Of a stretch of 64,000 bases of DNA, positions 25,603-34,829 are shown piece by piece. The stretch lies in the NCBI GenBank assembly GCA_050187175.1, contig JBFWXS010000008.1:1-64000 (forward strand), read 5' to 3'. The translations under genes were made by a program, and so were the position numbers. This DNA comes from Zeimonas sp050187175 (lineage in GTDB: Bacteria; Pseudomonadota; Gammaproteobacteria; Burkholderiales; Burkholderiaceae_E). Below the pieces are notes generated by a model. The model made no database searches. It worked only from the letters and a program-made list of their open reading frames with translations, and was not told the origin of the DNA. Every line of letters begins with the position of its first letter. Position 1 is the first letter of the stretch.

Positions 25603-28305
25603 TCAGCGCACCGTCCCGTCTCCCGCCTCCAGCAACGCTCGCAGCTCGTAGACCAGGTCCAGCGCCGCACGCGCGCTGAGCGAGTCGGGATCGACGGCGG
25701 CCAGTCTCGCCGCCAGCGCTGACGCGAGGGGCGCCGGCTCTGCCGCGGCATGTTCGCGCATCTCGCGGCTGTCGCCGTCCGCTGCGGGGCCGTCAGCGGC
25801 CGCGCCGTCAGCGGCCGGGCTGTCGGCCGCCTGCGCGAACAAGTCGAACTGGTCGTCCGTGTGAGTGGCGCGCCGTTCGAGCTCGCTCAGCAGCGTCGAT
25901 GCCGAGCGGATCACCGGGGCCGGCAGCCCGGCAAGCCGAGCCACCTGCAGGCCGTAGCTCTGGTTCGCCGGCCCGTCGCGCACTTCGTGCAGGAAGACGA
26001 TGCCGCCGCGATGCTCGGCGGCGGCCAGATGCATGTTGACCACTCGCGTGTTGGCCGCGGCCAGCTGCGTGAGCTCGAAGTAGTGCGTCGCGAACAGCGT
26101 CAGCGAGCGGTTGTGCGTCAGCAGCCGTGTCGCGATCGCGTGCGCGAGCGCCAGGCCGTCGAAGGTCGAGGTGCCGCGGCCGATCTCATCCATCAGGACC
26201 AGCGAGCGCTCGGTGGCCGCATGCAGGATGGCGGCGGCCTCGGTCATCTCGACCATGAAGGTCGAGCGGCCGCCGGCAAGATCGTCGGAGGCGCCGATGC
26301 GCGTGAAGATGCGGTCCACCGGCCCGAGCTCGCAGTCATCGGCTGGCACGAAGCTGCCGCAATAGGCGAGCAGCACGATCAGCGCCACCGACCGCATGTA
26401 CGTCGATTTGCCGCCCATGTTCGGGCCGGTCAGCAGCAGCATGCGGCGATGGTCGCGCAGCACGCAATCGTTCGGTACGTATTGCTCGACGCCGGCTTCC
26501 ACCACCGGATGTCGCCCGCCGCGGATCTCGATGCCGGGGATCGTGCTGAAGCGTGGCCGCGTCCAGCGCAGCACCTCGGCGCGCTCGGCCAGCGTCGCCA
26601 GCACGTCGACTTCGGCGCCGGCGCGGCCGATGCGCTGCCAGACGGCGACCATCGGCGCCAGCTGCACCACCAGTTCGTCGTATAGCTGCCGTTCGAGCGC
26701 CAGCGCGCGTTCCTTGGCCGACAGGGCCTTGTCCTCGAAGGACTTCAGCTCGGGCGTGATGTAGCGCTCGGCGTTCTTCAGCGTCTGGCGACGGCGGTAG
26801 TCGTCCGGCACCTTGGTCGCCTGGCCGTGCGTCACCTCGATGAAGAAGCCGTGCACATTGTTGAAGCCCACGCGCAGATTGGCGATGCCGGTCCGCTCGC
26901 GCTCGCGCTGCTCCATCTCGGCGAGGAAGCGATCGCAGTCGCGATCGATGCCGCGCAGCTCGTCGAGCGCGGCATGGTAGTCGTCGCGGATGACGTTGCC
27001 GTCGCGCGCCAGCGCCGCGGGCTCGTCCATCAGCGCCGCGCTGATCGGGGCGAGCGCCGCGTCGGGCACCGTCAGCGCCGCCGCCAGTTCGCCGAACAGC
27101 TCGGCATCGAGCGAGGCCAGCTCGGCCGCGATCCGCTGCAGCGCCGGAGCGGCATCGCGCAGCGCCGCCAGTTCACGCGGCCGAACCGATCGCAGCGCGA
27201 TGCGTCCGGCGATGCGCTCGGCATCAGGCAGTTCGCGCAGCGCCTCGGCCAGTCGCCGGTGCAGAGGTCCGTCCAGTGCGCCGATGCGTGACTGCCGCAG
27301 CTGCGCCACCGCCTGAGCGCGCTGCGGCTCGATCAGCCAGCGGCGCAGCAGCCGCGAACCGGCCGGCGTGGCGCAGCGGTCGAGCAGTTTCAGCAGACAT
27401 GGACCATCGTCGCCGCGCAGCGTCTCCACGATCTCCAGATTGCGCCGCGCCGCCGGATCGAGCGAGACGAAGGTATCGGCGTCGAGCACGCGCAGCCCCT
27501 GCAGATGCGAGGGCCGCTGTCCCTGCGTGCGCTCGACGTAGCCGAGCAGCGCGCCGGCCGCGCCCAGCGCCAGCGGCAGTTCTTCCGCGCCGAACGCGGC
27601 CAAGTCACGCGTGCCGAACAGCTCGGTGAACGAGCGGCGTGCACGCTGCTCGTCGAAATGCCAGTCGGCCTGCCGCGCCTGCGCCACGCCGTGCAGGACG
27701 GACGCCAGTGCCGGCGGCAGCGTCGCGCCGTCGGGCAGCACCACCTCGGCGGGCCGCAGCCGGTCGAACTCGCGCGCCGCCTCGGCGGCAGGCAGCTCGG
27801 CCAGCCAGCATTCGCCGCTGGCCACCGCCATCCAGGCCAGGCCGACCCGCATCGCCGGTGGTCCGCCGAAGCAAAGCGCTAGCAACAGCCGATCGTCGCG
27901 TTCGGGCAGCAGCTGCGCGTCGGTGATCGTTCCGGGCGTGACGATGCGCACCACTTTGCGCTCGACCGGCCCCTTGCTCGTCGCCGGATCGCCGATCTGC
28001 TCGCAGACCGCCACCGATTCGCCGAGGCGGATCAGCCGGGCCAGATACTGCTCGAGCGACTGCACTGGCACGCCGGCCATCCTGATCGGCACGCCATTGG
28101 AAGCGCCGCGCTTCGTCAGCGTCAGGCCGAGCAGCCGCGACGCCTTCTCTGCGTCGTCGTAGAACAGCTCGTAGAAATCGCCCATGCGGTACAGCAGCAG
28201 CGTCGACGGGTGGTCGGCCTTGAGGCGGAGGTACTGCGCCATCATGGGGGTGTGACCCGAGAACGGATCCTCTGCGGCCGCTTGGTTCGATTCGTTTTTC
28301 TTCAT
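25603..28305 (-). CDS. mutS: DNA mismatch repair protein MutS
   Basis: This roughly 900-residue mismatch recognition ATPase has, near the N-terminus, YRMGDFYELFYDDAEKASRLL with the mismatch-wedging Phe-x-Glu. The ATPase domain has Walker A LTGPNMGGKSTYMR near residue 628, LMDEIGRGTSTFDG and FATHYFEL. A short Gly/Ala/Asp repeat (SPAADGAAADGPAADGD) lies in the C-terminal linker before the tetramerisation tail. I place the start at ATG 28305 (MKKNESNQ); the frame is open to 28458, but the extra residues are not family-like. Confidence 0.95.
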   Translation of the reverse strand: MKKNESNQAAAEDPFSGHTPMMAQYLRLKADHPSTLLLYRMGDFYELFYDDAEKASRLLGLTLTKRGASNGVPIRMAGVPVQSLEQYLARLIRLGESVAVCEQIGDPATSKGPVERKVVRIVTPGTITDAQLLPERDDRLLLALCFGGPPAMRVGLAWMAVASGECWLAELPAAEAAREFDRLRPAEVVLPDGATLPPALASVLHGVAQARQADWHFDEQRARRSFTELFGTRDLAAFGAEELPLALGAAGALLGYVERTQGQRPSHLQGLRVLDADTFVSLDPAARRNLEIVETLRGDDGPCLLKLLDRCATPAGSRLLRRWLIEPQRAQAVAQLRQSRIGALDGPLHRRLAEALRELPDAERIAGRIALRSVRPRELAALRDAAPALQRIAAELASLDAELFGELAAALTVPDAALAPISAALMDEPAALARDGNVIRDDYHAALDELRGIDRDCDRFLAEMEQRERERTGIANLRVGFNNVHGFFIEVTHGQATKVPDDYRRRQTLKNAERYITPELKSFEDKALSAKERALALERQLYDELVVQLAPMVAVWQRIGRAGAEVDVLATLAERAEVLRWTRPRFSTIPGIEIRGGRHPVVEAGVEQYVPNDCVLRDHRRMLLLTGPNMGGKSTYMRSVALIVLLAYCGSFVPADDCELGPVDRIFTRIGASDDLAGGRSTFMVEMTEAAAILHAATERSLVLMDEIGRGTSTFDGLALAHAIATRLLTHNRSLTLFATHYFELTQLAAANTRVVNMHLAAAEHRGGIVFLHEVRDGPANQSYGLQVARLAGLPAPVIRSASTLLSELERRATHTDDQFDLFAQAADSPAADGAAADGPAADGDSREMREHAAAEPAPLASALAARLAAVDPDSLSARAALDLVYELRALLEAGDGTVR

Positions 28306-28788
28306 CAACCGATTGATATGTAACGAATTTCTTCCGATTCGACACGCCGCTGCCGAGGCCCCGCCCGGGGAGCTCCGGCCGGGCTGCCCACCGGCGCCGG
28401 TTTCGTGTCCGCTCAGTTTCGCAGTCCGAGAAGCGCACCGCGAAACTGCTGCCGTCAAGCGGGCACATTATCGTCGAAGGGGACCTCGATCGGCCTGAAG
28501 CCGGGGCGCCGCCCAGCAATGGCAAGCGAAGCAGCGTGGGCCCAGCGTGGGCCGTTTGTTTGGCCTGGTCTACCAGCCTGTTTGGTCGAAGAGCGCTTAT
28601 CAGTTCCAGGACCGGTTCCTACACTAGCCGCAGGTCAGCAGCGTGCAGGGAGAGACGGACTTGGACAACCAGGCCACAGCGGCGGGACGACTCGGGCGGT
28701 CCGGCGGATTGCCATCCCTCGGTGGGTTGACGGCCCGTTCGGCGGCCGTTCCCGGAAGCGCGTTCGTCGAACGCGAGCGGTGCGCGGC
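28306..28788. other. 483-base intergenic region between mutS and the catabolic cluster
   Basis: There is no gene-like coding sequence on either strand. It separates divergent mutS and the amidohydrolase. I see an inverted repeat (AGTTTCGC 28415-28422 / GCGAAACT 28440-28447) with a 17-base loop, a direct repeat of CAGCGTGGGC around 28533-28552, and a promoter candidate at 28597-28625. Confidence 0.6.
28597..28625 (+). promoter_or_regulatory. Candidate sigma-70 promoter for the amidohydrolase operon
   Basis: TTATCA, 17 bases, then TACACT, upstream of the first gene of the catabolic cluster. A similar element (TAATCA-N17-TATACT) lies in front of the Bug gene at 33687-33715. The match to consensus is modest, so it is a candidate only. 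Confidence 0.4.
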
Positions 28789-30114
28789 ATGACGCCGGAT
28801 GCACGCAGCACGAACACGCTGATCAGCGGCTGCCGGCTGGTGGACGGCACCGGCCGCAGTCCGATCGAGAACGGCGCCATCCTGGTGTCCGGCGACCGGA
28901 TCGCGCTGGTGGGCCGGACGCAGGACGTGCGCGCCCGCGCGGATCGTCTCGGTCCCTTCGAAGTGATCGACGGCACCGGCAAGACCGTCATCCCGGGGAT
29001 GATCGATTCGCATGCCCACATCGCGTTCTTCAAGCCGCGGTCCTCGCTTGAGATCGATGGCGTCTGGCCTGCCCAGTATCTGGGAATCCTGGCCAGGCAC
29101 AACGCTCAGCGGATGCTCGGCGCGGGTTTCACCGGCGCTGTCGGCGGAGGCTCGCAGTTCACCGTGGAGGTCTGGGTGAAGCGGGCGATCCGGGCCGGTC
29201 TGTTTCGCGGTCCGCGAATCCTGGCGTCGTCGCGTGCGCTGACCCCGTCAGGCGGGGACGGCGACTGGCATCCGTCGTGGCTGCGCATGGAGAAGATGGA
29301 CGGTCTCGCCGCGATCGCCGACGGGCCGTGGGAAGTGATCAAGGTGGCGCGCAAGCTCCTCAAGGAAGGACCCGACACGCTCAAGATCTATCCGAGCGGC
29401 GAGAACAGCCGCGTGGAGGCCTTTCATCCTCAGATGTACGACTGCCCGGCGGAGCGCGACTGCATGACTGCCGAGGAAATCGAGGCGGCGGTCGGCGAAG
29501 CGCACCGCTGGGGCAAGATGGTAGTGGCTCACGCCCGCGGCGACGGAGCGGTGCGCACCTGCGTGCGCACCGGCGTCGAGATCATCCTTCATGCGACGTT
29601 GGCGACAGACGAGACCATCGCCATGATGGCCGAGCGTCCGCCTCTGGGCGTGGTGCCCGCGCTGATGCCGAACAAGCAGTTCGTCGAAGCAGGGCGGGCC
29701 GGCCGCATCAATCCGGCGTATTTCCACGCCACGCACTACGAGCAGGAGTGGGAGTCGGCGCGGGCGAACGTCATCAAGATGCGCAAGGCCGGCATCCGCA
29801 TCGTGCCCGGCGGCGAATACGGGCTGTCGGAGAGCTACTTCCACGGCCACAACGCGATGGACCTGGAGCTCTTCGTGAACGATCTGGGCTTCACACCGCT
29901 GGAGGCGATCAGCGCGGCGACTCGCGACGCGTCGTACCTGATGAAGATGGAGGACAAGATCGGGACGCTCGAAGAGGGCAAGCTCGCCGATCTGGTGCTG
30001 GTCGATGGCGACCCGCTCGCCGACATCCGCGTACTGCAGGATCTGGCGAAGATCGAGATGGTCATGAAGGACGGCGAGGTGCAGGCGCGTCACGGCAAAG
30101 TGATGTCGGTCTGA
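28789..30114 (+). CDS. Amidohydrolase family protein (imidazolonepropionase-like)
   Basis: This 441-residue metal-dependent hydrolase has GKTVIPGMIDSHAHI with the HxH pair near residue 74, KIYPSGEN, AHARGD, EIILHA and LEEGKLADLVLVDGDPL at the C-terminus. The late metal-site position reads VPGGEYG near residue 342, where most relatives have GTDxG, so the catalytic Asp appears to be Glu. ATG 28789 begins the recognisable fold; the longer upstream frame is not protein-like. It is the first gene of a ten-gene unit and is likely to open a cyclic amide or cleave an amide bond (inference). Confidence 0.85.
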   Translation: MTPDARSTNTLISGCRLVDGTGRSPIENGAILVSGDRIALVGRTQDVRARADRLGPFEVIDGTGKTVIPGMIDSHAHIAFFKPRSSLEIDGVWPAQYLGILARHNAQRMLGAGFTGAVGGGSQFTVEVWVKRAIRAGLFRGPRILASSRALTPSGGDGDWHPSWLRMEKMDGLAAIADGPWEVIKVARKLLKEGPDTLKIYPSGENSRVEAFHPQMYDCPAERDCMTAEEIEAAVGEAHRWGKMVVAHARGDGAVRTCVRTGVEIILHATLATDETIAMMAERPPLGVVPALMPNKQFVEAGRAGRINPAYFHATHYEQEWESARANVIKMRKAGIRIVPGGEYGLSESYFHGHNAMDLELFVNDLGFTPLEAISAATRDASYLMKMEDKIGTLEEGKLADLVLVDGDPLADIRVLQDLAKIEMVMKDGEVQARHGKVMSV

Positions 30115-30122
30115 GCGCGCCC

Positions 30123-30932
30123 ATGAACGAGCATCGGGACATCGCGAACCGCACCGTCGTGGATCTTTCGGTGGAGTACTTCCCGGGCATGCCGTATATC
30201 CCGGCGACGCCCGCCTTCCACTACGGCCTGACGCGCGAACACGGCGACCACGTGCTGTCCGACGGCGTGTCTTCCGCGTCGGATCAAGTGGTGATGCATC
30301 TGCACAGCGGCACGCACATCGACGCCATCTGTCATTCTGCCGTGCACGGCAAGCTGTTCACCGGCCTGGATGCCAAGGCGAGCCAGAACAAGTGGCACGG
30401 CTTCAAGGTGCACAGCGTGGAGACGATAGAGCCTATCGTCCGCCGCGGCATTCTGCTGGACGTGCCCAGGCTCCTGGGCCTGCCTGCTCTGGAACCAGGT
30501 ACCGAAATCGACTCGGCGCTGCTGGAGCGGACCCGCGAAGCCCAGGGCGTGGAGATCCGCGCCGGCGACGTGGTGCTGATCCGCACCGGCGAGATCCAGC
30601 GCTGGCCGTCACGCGACTATTACGACGCATCGAAGGGCGGGATCTCCGGGATCAATCTCGACGCCGCCCGGTACCTGTCGTCGCGAAAAGTCTTCCTGGT
30701 GGGAAGCGACAACTACGCGATCGAGCACATTCCGCCGCCGAAGAACGGCGCGCGCGCTTCGGCGATGCCGGTGCACGGCCATCTGATCGCCGGCTGCGGC
30801 ATCTTCCTGCTCGAAGTCATGAACCTGGAGGAGCTGTCGGACCGCCAGGTCTACGAGTTCGGCTTCATCGCATTGCCGCTGCGCATCCGCGGAGCGACCG
30901 GTTCGCCGGTCCGTCCGATCGCCTTGTTCTGA
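30123..30932 (+). CDS. Cyclase family amide hydrolase (first copy)
   Basis: This 269-residue member of the cyclase family includes kynurenine formamidase and isatin hydrolase among its relatives. The metal motif HLHSGTHIDAICH sits near residue 58-70, with GDVVLIRTG and GSDNYAIEH further on. It is clearly paralogous to the protein at 35248-36120: both start the fold with FPGMPYIPATPAF and end with LPLRIRGATGSPVRP or a close variant. ATG 30123 follows the amidohydrolase stop by eight bases. Confidence 0.86.
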   Translation: MNEHRDIANRTVVDLSVEYFPGMPYIPATPAFHYGLTREHGDHVLSDGVSSASDQVVMHLHSGTHIDAICHSAVHGKLFTGLDAKASQNKWHGFKVHSVETIEPIVRRGILLDVPRLLGLPALEPGTEIDSALLERTREAQGVEIRAGDVVLIRTGEIQRWPSRDYYDASKGGISGINLDAARYLSSRKVFLVGSDNYAIEHIPPPKNGARASAMPVHGHLIAGCGIFLLEVMNLEELSDRQVYEFGFIALPLRIRGATGSPVRPIALF

Positions 30933-30939
30933 AGAGCCC

Positions 30940-31797
30940 ATGACCAAGCTGACCGTATCTCCCGGTGTCTTCTTCCGCTACGGCCCGACGGCACCGGCGG
31001 TTCCGCTGATCGTCGATGTGTCGCGCAGCGGCAGGGAGTATCCGACGACGTTCCGATCGCCCGCGTCGTTCACCGACGTTCATGACAATGTCTCGATGTA
31101 CGTCGACGAACTATGGGCCGATGCACCGGCGGTCGGCGCCAGCCTGCTGTACGCGTGCTTTCCCAATAGGTTCATCGACGTCAACCGCGCCGAGACCGAC
31201 ATCGATCCGAGCCTGCTCGACGGACCATGGCCCGCTGCGCTGCAGCCTACGCACTACAGCGAACGAGGGCTGGGGCTGATCAAGCGGAACACACGCTTCG
31301 GCAAGCCCATGCACGAAGGCAAGCTGGCGGTGAACGAGATCGCGGAAAGGGTGGAGCGGTACTACAAGCCGTATCACGCGGAACTGGCATCGATGATGGA
31401 AGAAGCCCGGCGGCAGTTCGGCCGGGTCTGGCACCTGAGCTGCCATTGCATGTCGGCCGTCGGCGCGCCGACCCATCCCGACAAGGGCAAGCCGCGCGTC
31501 GACGTCTGTCTCGGCAATCAGGACGGCAAGACCAGCAGCAATGAGTTCATCGAGATGGTTCGCGCCGAGTTCGAGCGCCGCGGCTACCGCGTCGGCATCA
31601 ACGATCCGTATCGCGGCGCCGAGCTGAACAGCCGGCACGGCAAGCCGGCGGCCGGCTGCGAGAGCATCCTGGTCGAGCTGAACAAGAAGCTGTTCATGGA
31701 TGTCGACACGTTCCGTAAGAGCACGGGCTTCGATGGTCTTCGGTCGGACCTCAGGTCGGTGCTGCAGACCCTCGCCGATCGGCTCGCGCAGACTTGA
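30940..31797 (+). CDS. N-formylglutamate amidohydrolase-like protein
   Basis: This 285-residue protein matches the N-formylglutamate amidohydrolase (HutG/FGase) pattern: PLIVDVSRSGREYP at the N-terminus, FIDVNRAETDID, and a HLSCHCMSAVG segment that would hold metal ligands. The usual first motif has PHSG or PHAG where this has VSRSG, so specificity may differ. The gene lies seven bases after the cyclase-family gene. In this operon it could deformylate or deacylate an intermediate rather than act in histidine breakdown, since no other hut genes are present. Confidence 0.75.
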   Translation: MTKLTVSPGVFFRYGPTAPAVPLIVDVSRSGREYPTTFRSPASFTDVHDNVSMYVDELWADAPAVGASLLYACFPNRFIDVNRAETDIDPSLLDGPWPAALQPTHYSERGLGLIKRNTRFGKPMHEGKLAVNEIAERVERYYKPYHAELASMMEEARRQFGRVWHLSCHCMSAVGAPTHPDKGKPRVDVCLGNQDGKTSSNEFIEMVRAEFERRGYRVGINDPYRGAELNSRHGKPAAGCESILVELNKKLFMDVDTFRKSTGFDGLRSDLRSVLQTLADRLAQT

Positions 31798-31806
31798 AAG
31801 GGTGCC

Positions 31807-32667
31807 GTGAAGCTAGCCACCATTGCCCATGATGGGGGCCGAGGTCCCGGCCTGGTCGACCCGTCGGGCCGCAGCGTCACACCGCTCGCCTGCGCTTCGA
31901 TGCTGGAGCTGATCGAGCGCGCCGCCGAAGGCCAGGCCTTCCCGCAGCTCGCTGCTACCGCGCTGCCGCTGGCGCAGGTCCGGCTCTGCGCACCGCTGCC
32001 GTCGCCGCGCCGCGGCCTGTTCTGCGTCGGCCGAAACTATCGCGCCCATGCCACCGAACTGGCGGGCACGGTGTTCCGGCCGGGCGGCGAGCCGGAGGAA
32101 TGGCCTATCGTCTTCACGAAGCTTGCGGAATCCGTCGTCGGCCCGACCGATGATATAGAGCTTCCCATAGCCATCTCCGCTCAGATCGATTACGAGGCCG
32201 AGCTGGCCGTGATCATAAGCAGGCGCGGCAGGAACATCGATCGCGCACATGCGCGGGAGCACATCTTCGGCTACACCATCACCAACGACGTCACTGCCCG
32301 CGACGTCCAGATGCGCCACCAGCAATGGGATCTGGGCAAGTCCTTCGACACCTTCTGCCCCACCGGACCGTGGATCGTCACGGCCGATGAGCTGGACGTC
32401 TCCGACATCCACGTCAGATGCTTCGTGAACGGAGAGCTGCGCCAGGATGCCAGTACGGCGCAGATGATCTTCGACATTCCGACGCTGATCGAGACATGTT
32501 CCCGGGGCATCACGCTGTACCCCGGCGACATCATCTGCACCGGCACGCCCGTCGGGGTCGGGATGGGCATGAAGCCGCCGCGCTTCCTGAGTCCGGGCGA
32601 TGTCGTGCGAGTGGAGATCGACGGCATCGGTGCGATCCAGAACGCGGCAACTGTTTGCCGGCGATAA
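31807..32667 (+). CDS. Fumarylacetoacetate hydrolase family protein
   Basis: This 286-residue protein has the FAH fold, whose members hydrolyse, decarboxylate or isomerise beta-diketo or 2-oxo acids. The metal site is seen in QIDYEAELAVIISR, TNDVTARDVQ, and DIICTGTPVGVG near the C-terminus; CVGRNYRAHATEL marks the domain start. A GTG start at 31807 is preceded by AAAGGG. An approximately 85-base gap follows before the dioxygenase. Confidence 0.88.
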   Translation: MKLATIAHDGGRGPGLVDPSGRSVTPLACASMLELIERAAEGQAFPQLAATALPLAQVRLCAPLPSPRRGLFCVGRNYRAHATELAGTVFRPGGEPEEWPIVFTKLAESVVGPTDDIELPIAISAQIDYEAELAVIISRRGRNIDRAHAREHIFGYTITNDVTARDVQMRHQQWDLGKSFDTFCPTGPWIVTADELDVSDIHVRCFVNGELRQDASTAQMIFDIPTLIETCSRGITLYPGDIICTGTPVGVGMGMKPPRFLSPGDVVRVEIDGIGAIQNAATVCRR

Positions 32668-32752
32668 ACATTCCATTCCAAGAATCCCGTCTAGTTCACA
32701 GGCGGCGGACTTCTTAGGATTTGCTTGTTCTTCAAACAGAGGGAGTCCTTGA

Positions 32753-33634
32753 ATGCAAACGATGGAGACAGCTCTTTCCCCGTCCCGCCCTCGTGCAAAC
32801 GTGGGTTTCGAGATCAAGAACGTGGATCTCGGTTCGCTGGACGATCAGACCTTCAAGGAGAAGATATGGTCGCCGCTGATGGAATGCGCAGCGGTCGTCC
32901 TCCGCAACCAGCAGCTGACGCCCGAACAGCTCGTTTCTCTGGGGCGGCGCTTCGGTCGGCTGGAGAAGCATTTCCTCAGCGACAGCCTGCTGCCCGGCTT
33001 CGATGAAATCCTGCTGCTCTCGAACATCAAGGAGAACGGCAAGCTGATAGGCCGCCCCAATACCGGAGAGTGCTGGCACGCGGACAGTACCTTCACGCCC
33101 AATCCGAACCGCTTCTCGCTGCTGTACTCGCTGGAAGTACCGGTGAACGCCGACGGCGTCGTGCTGGGGAACACGCTGTTCAAGAGTTCGGTGGATGCGT
33201 ACGACACGCTTCCGGAAGACGTCAAGAAGCGTCTCGTCGGTCTGCGCGCGCAGCACTATCAGCTGTGGTTCCGCCGGCGGCACGGAGACGAGGAGGGAAT
33301 CGAGCTGACGGACGCGCAGCGCAAGAAGATGGAGAACGTGACTCATCCGGTGGTGGGGCTGCACCCGAACACCGGCAGGAAGTTCCTGTACGTGAATCGG
33401 GGGCACACCGTCCGGATCGCGGGCATGGACGAGCAGGAGAGCGAAGAGCTGCTCGAGTATCTCTACAACCATATCGAGCAACAGCCGACCTATGTGCATC
33501 GCTGGCAGGTCGGGGATCTGCTCATCTGGGACAACCTCGCGGGCCAGCATCTCGCCGCCTCGGACTACGAGTGGCCGCTGAGGCGCTGCATGTACCGGCT
33601 CTCGGTCGCCGGCGAGGTGGCCACCATGGCCTGA
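32753..33634 (+). CDS. TauD/TfdA-type 2-oxoglutarate-dependent dioxygenase
   Basis: This 293-residue Fe(II)/2-oxoglutarate oxygenase has the metal pair in CWHADSTF (near residue 108-110). The distal His is in WDNLAGQHLA and the 2-oxoglutarate-binding Arg probably in RRCMYRLSV. GLHPNTGRKFLYVN is the usual family motif. A good GGGAG site precedes ATG 32753. It could hydroxylate a carbon next to a heteroatom so that the substrate falls apart, as TauD and TfdA do. Confidence 0.88.
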   Translation: MQTMETALSPSRPRANVGFEIKNVDLGSLDDQTFKEKIWSPLMECAAVVLRNQQLTPEQLVSLGRRFGRLEKHFLSDSLLPGFDEILLLSNIKENGKLIGRPNTGECWHADSTFTPNPNRFSLLYSLEVPVNADGVVLGNTLFKSSVDAYDTLPEDVKKRLVGLRAQHYQLWFRRRHGDEEGIELTDAQRKKMENVTHPVVGLHPNTGRKFLYVNRGHTVRIAGMDEQESEELLEYLYNHIEQQPTYVHRWQVGDLLIWDNLAGQHLAASDYEWPLRRCMYRLSVAGEVATMA

Positions 33635-33686
33635 GCGCGGCAGGATTGTTTCGCTCCGCTGACCAGTCAGTTCGTCGGAATCCGCC

Positions 33687-33715
33687 TAATCAGTGATCGT
33701 GTCCGTTTCTATACT
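33687..33715 (+). promoter_or_regulatory. Candidate promoter for the Bug-Rid-cyclase-RraA-flavoprotein unit
   Basis: TAATCA, 17 bases, TATACT, about 90 bases before the Bug start. The surrounding sequence matches the element at 28597-28625 at about 21 of 35 positions. Confidence 0.4.
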
Positions 33716-33805
33716 AAGCGACGAACGGCATCGCGCTTCCGCCGCCGCTGCCGTTCGCCGCTGATCGCGTTGCCGCTTCTCCCACTCCAGAACGGAAGAA
33801 CCGAG

Positions 33806-34807
33806 ATGAACGTTCGCAGACTATTGGTCGGCCGCGCTGCCGCGCTGCTGGCGAGTGCCGCCGTCATTGCCTGTCTGGGAGCGCCGCAGGCGTCGCGCGC
33901 GCAAGCCTGGCCAACCAAGACCGTGACACTGGTCGTGCCCTACTCGGTAGGGGGCACCGTCGACATCGTCGGGAGACTGCTGGCGGAGAGCCTGTCGCGC
34001 GAGCTGAAGCCGCACACGGTGGTGGTGGAGAACCGTCCCGGCGTGGGCGGCTTCATCGGCGCCGGGCAGGTCGCCAGAGCGGCGCCGGACGGTCACACGC
34101 TGCTCGTGACCACCGTCACCGGCTATGCCATGCAGGAGCAGGTGCCGGCGAACAAGGGGCGCTTCAACTACCGCGAGTCGCTGGTGCCCGTATCGCTGGT
34201 GATGGAAGCGCCCTTCGTTCTGATCGTGGGCAATTCGGTCCCCGCTGCGAACCTGAAAGACTTCATCGCTCATGCCCGGCGCAATCCGCAGAAGCTGAAC
34301 GAGGTCACCTTCGGCGAGGGCTCGTCGGCGGACTTCGTCGGCCAGCTGTTCGCCAGACTGACCGGCATAGAAACCACTCGCGTTCCGTATCCGGGCTTCG
34401 GCCCGGCCCTCAGCGATCTGGTGGGCGGCCGGGTCGACCTGTACTTCGGCATCCCTCCGAACGTCTTCGCCCTGGAAGGCAAGGCCAAGCCGCTGGTGAT
34501 CACCTCGCGTGCGCGCGCGTCGTACCTGCCCGATGTGCCGGCCTCTCCGGAGGGTGGATTGCCGGAGTTCATCGTTTCCAATCTTTACGCGATCTCCGCT
34601 CCCAAGGGCCTGCCGAAGAACGTCGAGGACGCGGTCAGCCGCGCCATGAACACCGTCCTCAAGGACCCGGCTCTGGTGAAGCGCTTCCAGCAGCTCGGGC
34701 TGGATGTGCTGACCGGCAGTCCCGACGAAGCGAAGCGCCGGGTCGAGCTCGAGTACACCACCTGGTCTTCGGTCGGCGCCGGCCCTGCCGAAGCCAAGAA
34801 ACCCTGA
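33806..34807 (+). CDS. Bug/TctC-family periplasmic substrate-binding protein (1)
   Basis: This 333-residue periplasmic receptor has a signal peptide (about residues 1-32, ending ASRAQA) and the Bug opening WPTKTVTLVVPYSVGGTVDIVGRLL, with VVVENRPGVGGFIGAG after it. Bug proteins usually bind carboxylates and feed tripartite tricarboxylate transporters, but no TctAB-type membrane genes are in the window. ATG 33806 is preceded by GGAAGAA. Its position inside the cluster suggests it captures the substrate. Confidence 0.92.
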   Translation: MNVRRLLVGRAAALLASAAVIACLGAPQASRAQAWPTKTVTLVVPYSVGGTVDIVGRLLAESLSRELKPHTVVVENRPGVGGFIGAGQVARAAPDGHTLLVTTVTGYAMQEQVPANKGRFNYRESLVPVSLVMEAPFVLIVGNSVPAANLKDFIAHARRNPQKLNEVTFGEGSSADFVGQLFARLTGIETTRVPYPGFGPALSDLVGGRVDLYFGIPPNVFALEGKAKPLVITSRARASYLPDVPASPEGGLPEFIVSNLYAISAPKGLPKNVEDAVSRAMNTVLKDPALVKRFQQLGLDVLTGSPDEAKRRVELEYTTWSSVGAGPAEAKKP

Positions 34808-34829
34808 CCGCCAAGAACAAGGAGCCCTC

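Noticed and set aside
30940..31797. Assignment of the FGase-like gene to histidine utilisation (hutG)
   Set aside because: No hutH, hutU or hutI genes with that context are present, and the operon is clearly different.
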